DNA of 64,000 nt from Dickeya fangzhongdai (GTDB lineage: Bacteria > Pseudomonadota > Gammaproteobacteria > Enterobacterales > Enterobacteriaceae), in contig NZ_CP025003.1 in assembly GCF_002812485.1 (NCBI RefSeq), forward strand, positions 3,038,001-3,102,000, read 5' to 3'. Below the pieces are notes generated by a model. The model saw nothing but the letters and a program-made list of their open reading frames with translations. It made no database searches and was not told the DNA's origin. This document shows, piece by piece, positions 59,158 to 64,000 of this stretch. A program made the translations under genes and the position numbers. Numbering within the stretch: the stretch's first letter is position 1; the number at the start of each line of letters is the position of its first letter.

Positions 59158-59622
59158 TCAGATGCGACGGGCCTGCCAATAGGCCCGTTTCCAGTAAACG
59201 TTGTTCAGCGACGATCGCATAACGCCACGGCTGGTGGAGGCATGAATAAACTGATCATTGTTGTCGTAGATGCCGACATGCAGCCCATTTTCGCCGCTGC
59301 CGGTACGGAAAAAGACCAGGTCGCCCGGCAGTAATGCGTCACGATCGACGCGAGTGCCGACTTCAGTCTGCTCCTCCGTCGAGCGCGGCAGCGTCAAGCC
59401 GAACCGGTCACGAAACGTCAGATAAACAAAACCGGAACAATCGATGCCGTTCTGATCCAGCCCGCCATAGCGATATGGCGTGCCACGCCACTTTGCCAGT
59501 TGGGCGTGCAACTGCGCCCGCACCTCGCCGGCATCGCCCAGGCGAGTACTCTGCGGAACGTGGCTGCTGCATCCAGCCAGAAACAGCGCCATCAGTATTA
59601 ACCAGAATCTCCAGAACTTCAT
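59158..59622 (-). CDS. nlpC: NlpC/P60 family lipoprotein NlpC
   Basis: A 154-residue lipoprotein with signal and lipobox LAGCSS (Cys18) and one NlpC/P60 peptidase domain. The catalytic Cys is in [13 protein letters not shown], the His in GLHVGIYDN, and the third residue in [10 protein letters not shown]. The family cleaves D-gamma-Glu-meso-DAP or related bonds in peptidoglycan; the specific role of NlpC is unsettled. The start MKFWRFW is chosen for the signal peptide. Upstream are tandem 17-bp repeats. Confidence 0.94.
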   Translation of the reverse strand: MKFWRFWLILMALFLAGCSSHVPQSTRLGDAGEVRAQLHAQLAKWRGTPYRYGGLDQNGIDCSGFVYLTFRDRFGLTLPRSTEEQTEVGTRVDRDALLPGDLVFFRTGSGENGLHVGIYDNNDQFIHASTSRGVMRSSLNNVYWKRAYWQARRI

Positions 59623-59649
59623 GCATCGTGCTCGCTGTTGACGGGGAAT

Positions 59650-59700
59650 AACTGTTGACGAAGAACAGTTGTTGATGAAGAACAGTTGTTGGTGAAGAAC
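59650..59700 (-). repeat. Tandem 17-bp repeats in the nlpC leader
   Basis: AACAGTTGTTGATGAAG (59664-59680) is followed directly by AACAGTTGTTGGTGAAG (59681-59697, one change) and preceded by a shorter variant AACTGTTGACGAAG (59650-59663). The array starts 28 bases upstream of the nlpC ATG. Confidence 0.9.
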
Positions 59701-59847
59701 ACCCACAAAAACCGAATTACGTCATATTATCATTTGCGCCCGGGCATTAATCGGCCGAAAACAGAGAATTTTTCTGTTGTGACAGCGCGTTACGAAGAAC
59801 ATTTTGCCTGGCGTCACCCACGAACCAGCCGGAAACCATATCGGCCT

Positions 59848-59872
59848 GGCATCGGGGCTTCCCCCCGATGCC
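59848..59872 (-). other. Strong stem-loop at the end of btuD
   Basis: A perfect 10-bp stem GGCATCGGGG/CCCCGATGCC lies directly after the btuD stop. There is no T-run, so it is a possible Rho-independent-like stop or mRNA-protecting structure of limited certainty. Confidence 0.5.
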
Positions 59873-59873
59873 G

Positions 59874-60644
59874 TCATTCCTGCTGCGCCAGCATCCAGTG
59901 GCGGCCGTCCAGCGCATAACGCGTAAACGCCACCCCAAATACCGGGGACAGCGTTTCCGGCTGCATCACATCAGCGACCGCCCCTTGCGCCATCAGCCCG
60001 CCACGCGACATCAGCCATACCCGGTCGGCATGATGCAGGGTATGGTTCAGGTCGTGGCCCGACGCGATGACCGCAATCCCGGCCCGGCACAGCTCTGCCA
60101 GCAATGAATCCAGCGCCACACGCTGGGCGATATCCAGACTGGCGGCCGGTTCATCCAGCAACAATAACCGGGCTGAAGGATTGAGCGTCGGCCAGACTTG
60201 CAGCAGCACCGCCGCCAATCTGACCCGTTGCCATTCGCCGCCGGAAAGCCGGGCCAGCGGACGACGTAGTTTATCCGTCAGCGACAATCGCTCGGCCAAC
60301 TGCTCCACCACCTTATCCACGCTTTCAGCATCGCAACGCGACGGCTGGTGCAACTGCAGGTACTGGAACACCGGCATCAACGCCAGTGCGCTATGGTGTT
60401 GCGGCAGGTAGGCGCGTACCCTCGCCAGATCGCGCGCCGACCAGTCGGCAATCGCCTGCCCCAACAGCAGCGTCTCGCCGTCCCCCGGCTGTAATCCGGC
60501 CATTAACGCCAGCAGCGTGCTCTTACCCGCGCCATTGGGGCCAATAATGTGCACCAGTTCGCCCGGGCGGCAACGCACCGCCACCGATGACAAACGTCCG
60601 GCGACGCTAACGTTGTGCAGGTACAGCAGCGGTTGGGCAGACAC
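59874..60644 (-). CDS. btuD: Vitamin B12 ABC transporter ATPase BtuD
   Basis: A 256-residue ABC ATPase of the BtuCD-F cobalamin importer. It has Walker A GPNGAGKSTLLALMAG, Q-loop YLPQHHSAL, signature RLSGGEWQRVRLAAVLLQ, Walker B LLLLDEPAASLD and switch histidine IASGHDLNHTL. It is encoded two bases after btuE in btuCED; the binding protein BtuF is not encoded here, as is usual. Confidence 0.96.
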   Translation of the reverse strand: MSAQPLLYLHNVSVAGRLSSVAVRCRPGELVHIIGPNGAGKSTLLALMAGLQPGDGETLLLGQAIADWSARDLARVRAYLPQHHSALALMPVFQYLQLHQPSRCDAESVDKVVEQLAERLSLTDKLRRPLARLSGGEWQRVRLAAVLLQVWPTLNPSARLLLLDEPAASLDIAQRVALDSLLAELCRAGIAVIASGHDLNHTLHHADRVWLMSRGGLMAQGAVADVMQPETLSPVFGVAFTRYALDGRHWMLAQQE

Positions 60645-60646
60645 CG

Positions 60647-61198
60647 TTACTGCGCCAGCGCCTGCTCAATAGCTTTGATAATCGCGCCGTCATCCGGCGT
60701 CATATCCGGCGAGAAACGCGCTATCACCTCGCCACGGCGATTGATCAGAAATTTTTCGAAGTTCCACAGGATATCGCCCGGATGAGCCGGCGCCTGCCCT
60801 TTGCTGACGCGGCGCTCGTAAAATTCACTACCCTGCGGCCGCAGCGCCTCCGGTTGCACCTGAATCAACGCCTGATACAACGGATGGCGCCCGCTCCCGT
60901 TGACATCAATTTTGCCAAACATCGGGAACTGTACGCCGAACGTCCCGCGACAAAACGCGTGTATCTCTTCATTGCTGCCCGGCTCCTGCCCGGCAAATTC
61001 GTTGGAGGGAAACCCCAGTACCGCAAACCCGCGGTCACGATAGGTTTCATACAGATTCTCCAGCGCTTCATATTGCTTGGTCAGCCCGCACTGCGAGGCA
61101 ACGTTGACCACCAGCAGCACGTTGTTGCGCCAGTTTTCCAGCGATGCCTGACGGCCATCGATAGTTTGCAGGGGAATTGCGTATAGCGTATTGCTCAT
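60647..61198 (-). CDS. btuE: Thioredoxin/glutathione peroxidase BtuE
   Basis: A 183-residue peroxidase of the glutathione-peroxidase family, the same length as in E. coli. The peroxidatic cysteine replaces selenocysteine in VNVASQCGLTKQYEAL, and the family segments LGFPSNEFAGQEPG and ILWNFEKFLINRRGEV are present. It reduces hydroperoxides; despite its name it is not required for B12 uptake. The start MSNTLYAIPL follows AGGAA. It lies between btuC and btuD in one operon. Confidence 0.96.
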   Translation of the reverse strand: MSNTLYAIPLQTIDGRQASLENWRNNVLLVVNVASQCGLTKQYEALENLYETYRDRGFAVLGFPSNEFAGQEPGSNEEIHAFCRGTFGVQFPMFGKIDVNGSGRHPLYQALIQVQPEALRPQGSEFYERRVSKGQAPAHPGDILWNFEKFLINRRGEVIARFSPDMTPDDGAIIKAIEQALAQ

Positions 61199-61256
61199 CG
61201 TCTGTTCCTTTTTCGTCACACCGGCTTGCCCGCCGGCCTGTTCATCATTGCGGGGA

Positions 61257-62258
61257 TCACGCCTGATGGCGCAGCAGCAGCCAGATAAACCAGGGCGCTC
61301 CCAACGTGGCGGTGACTACGCCAACCGGCAGCTCCGCCGTCGCCAGCAACGTGCGCGCCAGCGTATCCGCCAGCATCAGCACAACGGCGCCAGCCAGCCC
61401 GCACCCGGTTAATAGATAGCGCTGATCGGTCAGCCCGCACAAGCGCAAAATATGCGGGATGACCAACCCGACAAAGCCGATCACTCCAGCCAGCGCTACG
61501 CTGATGCCCACCAGCGCGCCCATCGCCAACACCAGCACATTGCGCCAGTAAAATACCGCGACCCCCAACTGCCGAGCGGCCAGCTCGCCCAGCGCCAGTT
61601 GATTGAGCACCCCGCCGCAACGCGCCAGCCAGGCCAGCAACGGCAGCATCAGCAACATCAATCCGCCGTAACGCCAGTCGACCCCGCTGAATCCCCCCAT
61701 CATCCAGTACATCAGCTGGCGCAAATCGAGGCTGGTGCTGAAATAGACAACCCAGGTCATCAGCGCGTTGCAGATAATGCTCAGCGCCACCCCGACCAGC
61801 AGCAGGCGCGCGTTGGACACCCCGGCGCGGGAAAAACGCAGCAACATCAGTGTCACCAGCAGCGCGCCCGCGATGGCGCACAGGCTGAGGCTCCAGACCG
61901 GCAGCATCCCTTGTCCTATCAGCACCGCCAGCACCAGCGCCACGCCTGCGCCGCTGGATACGCCGAGCAACCCCGGTTCGGCCAGCGGATTATCGAACAC
62001 CGCCTGCATCACCGCGCCGCCCATCGCCAACCCCGCTCCGACCAGCATCACCGCCAGCGTGCGCGGCAATCTGAGCTGCCAGATAAACAACGATGAGTCC
62101 GAATCCAGCCAGTGCGCCGGCCCAATCCAGCGCTCGCCGGCGCACAGGCTTATCGCCACGCCGACCGCCAGCAACAGCCATAACCCCAACAGCCGTTGGC
62201 GATCTCGCCTGCGCTGCTGCTGTTTCAGTTGGGTATAACGCACCGGGGTTGACTGCAT
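61257..62258 (-). CDS. btuC: Vitamin B12 ABC transporter permease BtuC
   Basis: A 333-residue FecCD-type permease with about ten membrane spans. Family segments are [46 protein letters not shown] and [16 protein letters not shown], which contacts BtuD. The start [10 protein letters not shown] is chosen by homology (E. coli 326 residues); the ribosome site (AGGCGA) is weak and an upstream ATG cannot be excluded. In E. coli ihfA precedes btuC; here it is absent and cobB follows on the other side. Confidence 0.95.
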   Translation of the reverse strand: MQSTPVRYTQLKQQQRRRDRQRLLGLWLLLAVGVAISLCAGERWIGPAHWLDSDSSLFIWQLRLPRTLAVMLVGAGLAMGGAVMQAVFDNPLAEPGLLGVSSGAGVALVLAVLIGQGMLPVWSLSLCAIAGALLVTLMLLRFSRAGVSNARLLLVGVALSIICNALMTWVVYFSTSLDLRQLMYWMMGGFSGVDWRYGGLMLLMLPLLAWLARCGGVLNQLALGELAARQLGVAVFYWRNVLVLAMGALVGISVALAGVIGFVGLVIPHILRLCGLTDQRYLLTGCGLAGAVVLMLADTLARTLLATAELPVGVVTATLGAPWFIWLLLRHQA

Positions 62259-62541
62259 GGGGTCGCCTGCAATGAAAAATCGGATAATGGCAATCATGAT
62301 GCGCATATCCGCAGTGATATCAAGCTGATGCCGTGAATTTTCGCCAGGGAATGGAAAGCGGCTCGCAAAGTATGCCGCCAGGGATCATGACCCATTCCCC
62401 CGCCGCATTGTATGAGATGTGATTATCTTATCCAGATTGATTGTTTTTTAATCGCCGCAATCTCGGCTACCTTTATATCTATAGGTCATTATCAACACAT
62501 CTGTTAGATCATCATCAACCAGTCATTCTGCGGGGTAAATT

Positions 62542-62796
62542 ATGCTGACATCCCTTTGGCGCACGCTGTATCGCGGCCGGCGAAAAAACGAAAGCCGGCA
62601 GACCGAGCCATCCGGCAACTGCGTCGAATGCGAATACAGCTTCTACAACCACGAAGCCAACCTGCCATTCGACCAGATTGAAGAGTGCCTGCGCGCCCGC
62701 CGTGATGCGCTGATGCAGGAACATCCGCCGCTGAACGACCCCATGCCCAGCGCCATACGCCCGCGCTGGGCGGGCAAGTCATCAGGTTCAGGCTGA
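62542..62796 (+). CDS. Unknown 84-residue protein with a CxxC motif
   Basis: I do not recognise this protein. It has a basic start ([16 protein letters not shown]), a C-V-E-C motif at residues 27-30 followed by an aromatic EYSFYNHEA segment, then a charged helix ([19 protein letters not shown], with a third Cys) and a proline-rich tail. GGGG lies seven bases before the ATG. The end overlaps the 3' end of the convergent cobB by nine bases. Cysteine spacing allows a metal- or redox-type role, but nothing more can be said. Confidence 0.6.
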   Translation: MLTSLWRTLYRGRRKNESRQTEPSGNCVECEYSFYNHEANLPFDQIEECLRARRDALMQEHPPLNDPMPSAIRPRWAGKSSGSG

Positions 62797-63612
62797 CGGG
62801 TGTCGCGCCAGCCAGGTGCGAACGAATTCCGCCACCACTTTGCTGGCAGGACCATAGATATGTTCGTCGAACTGGCTCTGCACCTGGCTGGGCTCCAGGT
62901 TCAGTTCCACGGTATGAGCGCCGTGTACCTGTGCTTCGTGCACAAAGCCGGCGGCCGGATAGACGTTGCCCGAGGTACCGATGGCAACAAACAGGTCTGC
63001 TTGCGACAACGCATGATAAATGCGTTCCATCTCCAGCGGCATTTCACCGAACCACACCACGTGCGGACGCAACGGCGCCGGAAACTGGCAGCAGTGGCAA
63101 CGCTCATCCACGGAAACGTCGCCCGTCCACTCAAAGACCTGCCCGCTCTGGCTGCAACGCACTTTCAACAGCTCGCCATGCATGTGGATGATGCGCTTGC
63201 TGCCGGCGCGCTCATGCAGATTGTCAATGTTCTGGGTTACCAGCAGAAAATGATCGCCAAGCGCCGCTTCCAGTTCCGCCAGCGCCAGATGCGCGGCGTT
63301 GGGCGCAATCTCCGGCTGTTGTAACTGGCGGCGACGCTGGTTGTAAAAATTCTGAACCGTTTGCGGATCGCGATGAAACCCTTCCGGGGTGGCGACATCC
63401 TCCACCCGATGCTCTTCCCACAGTCCATCCGAGGCACGAAACGTGCGAATACCGGATTCGGCAGAAATCCCTGCTCCGGTAAGGACAACAACACGTGGTT
63501 TATTCACGTTTTTGACCACCAGATAATCAAGATGAAAAATGCGGGCACACAAACGCTGATGACGGAGACGCTTTCGCTGCCGAAAACGGTGTAATCGCTG
63601 ACGCGAGTGCAT
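62788..63612 (-). CDS. cobB: NAD-dependent protein deacylase CobB (sirtuin)
   Basis: A 274-residue sirtuin that removes acetyl and succinyl groups from lysines. Features are [31 protein letters not shown], the catalytic histidine in [13 protein letters not shown], zinc-binding cysteines including CHCCQFP, and [14 protein letters not shown]. The N-terminus has the arginine-rich extension ([19 protein letters not shown]) of the long E. coli isoform; an internal start would give the short form. It follows nagK on the same strand, as in E. coli. Confidence 0.96.
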   Translation of the reverse strand: MHSRQRLHRFRQRKRLRHQRLCARIFHLDYLVVKNVNKPRVVVLTGAGISAESGIRTFRASDGLWEEHRVEDVATPEGFHRDPQTVQNFYNQRRRQLQQPEIAPNAAHLALAELEAALGDHFLLVTQNIDNLHERAGSKRIIHMHGELLKVRCSQSGQVFEWTGDVSVDERCHCCQFPAPLRPHVVWFGEMPLEMERIYHALSQADLFVAIGTSGNVYPAAGFVHEAQVHGAHTVELNLEPSQVQSQFDEHIYGPASKVVAEFVRTWLARHPSA

Positions 63613-63698
63613 GTCTGCTCCTTAGATTGTCTTGAGAGCGCATCGACTAATACGCTCTGCGTCCGCCCTGACAGCGGGATTGTCAGTCGTGCCCGTCA

Positions 63699-64000
63699 TT
63701 AGGACTGACGCGGCGTCGGCTGACCCATCAAGTGTAGCAATGCTGCGCCGCGCACGCCGCCCGCATCGCCATAACGGGCTTTTTCAATACGCGGCACGCG
63801 GGCCACCGGCAACAGGCTGCCCGGCAATCGCTGCGGCAACTGGCGATAAATCTCGTCAAAATTCGACAAGCCGCCGCCCAGCACCACCAGATGCGGGTCA
63901 ACCAGCGTCAGCAGATTGCCGAGACACACCGCCAGCAACGCCAGATAGCGATCCACATGCGCCTGCGCCTCTGGATCGCCGGCGTAGAACGCCGCAATAA
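63699..64000 (-). CDS. nagK: N-acetylglucosamine kinase NagK (C-terminal part)
   Basis: The last 100 codons of a ROK-family sugar kinase; the 5' part lies beyond the right edge. [32 protein letters not shown] and [24 protein letters not shown] closely match the end of E. coli NagK, which phosphorylates recycled N-acetylglucosamine. The order nagK-cobB is that of E. coli. Confidence 0.93.
   Translation of the reverse strand, partial: IAAFYAGDPEAQAHVDRYLALLAVCLGNLLTLVDPHLVVLGGGLSNFDEIYRQLPQRLPGSLLPVARVPRIEKARYGDAGGVRGAALLHLMGQPTPRQS

Overview
The window comes from a gammaproteobacterium of the order Enterobacterales. The best fit is a soft-rot Pectobacteriaceae member, probably Dickeya, on the basis of proteins close to but distinct from E. 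coli orthologues, ERIC repeats, and the gene order. No database search was possible, so the genus is an inference. Nearly all genes are core enterobacterial genes on well-packed chromosomal DNA. There is no phage, insertion sequence, CRISPR array, tRNA or rRNA gene.

Layout. (1) 1-3.7 kb: an accessory module read leftwards, made of a LysR-type regulator, an Old-Yellow-Enzyme flavin oxidoreductase, a 65-residue unknown ORF, azlC and the first bases of azlD. The three promoters carry the same operator-like sequence. (2) 3.7-25 kb: the block pykF, lpp, ldtE, sufABCDSE, menI, ydiJ, ydiK, the sRNA rprA, ppsA, ppsR and aroH, ordered as in E. coli. An unknown gene with a Fur-box promoter lies divergent from suf. 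(3) 25-55 kb: the block rmf, pqiCBA, uup, rlmL, ycbX, zapC, pyrD, ssuEADCB, pepN, pncB, asnS, two tandem OmpF-type porins, aspC, gloC, mepK and ldtD. In E. coli this block lies at about 21-22 min, far from the first; here it sits between aroH and selO. (4) 55-62 kb: selO, ydiV, lplA, nlpC, btuD, btuE and btuC, the continuation of the aroH block with lplA inserted. (5) 62.5-64 kb: a small unknown gene, cobB and the 3' part of nagK.

How the genes work together. Glycolysis and gluconeogenesis meet in pykF, ppsA and the PpsA regulator ppsR, with Cra-like sites at pykF and ppsA. SUF builds Fe-S clusters under iron or oxidative stress and has a Fur box. LdtE, LdtD, MepK, NlpC and Lpp act on the cell wall. 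Ssu imports and desulfonates alkanesulfonates, and BtuCD imports vitamin B12. The Pqi proteins form an envelope-spanning MCE system. Known regulatory sequences visible here include an RcsB-type box at rprA, a PurR box and CTP-sensing-type leader at pyrD, a NadR box at pncB and OmpR-like boxes at the porins.

The most unusual signals are four. One is the shared 27-bp operator in the LysR/OYE/azlC module. The second is the Fur-box-controlled orphan gene next to suf. The third is a set of short exact tandem duplications just upstream of the start codons of sufE, ydiJ, rlmL and nlpC. The fourth is the clean exchange of gene blocks relative to E. coli.
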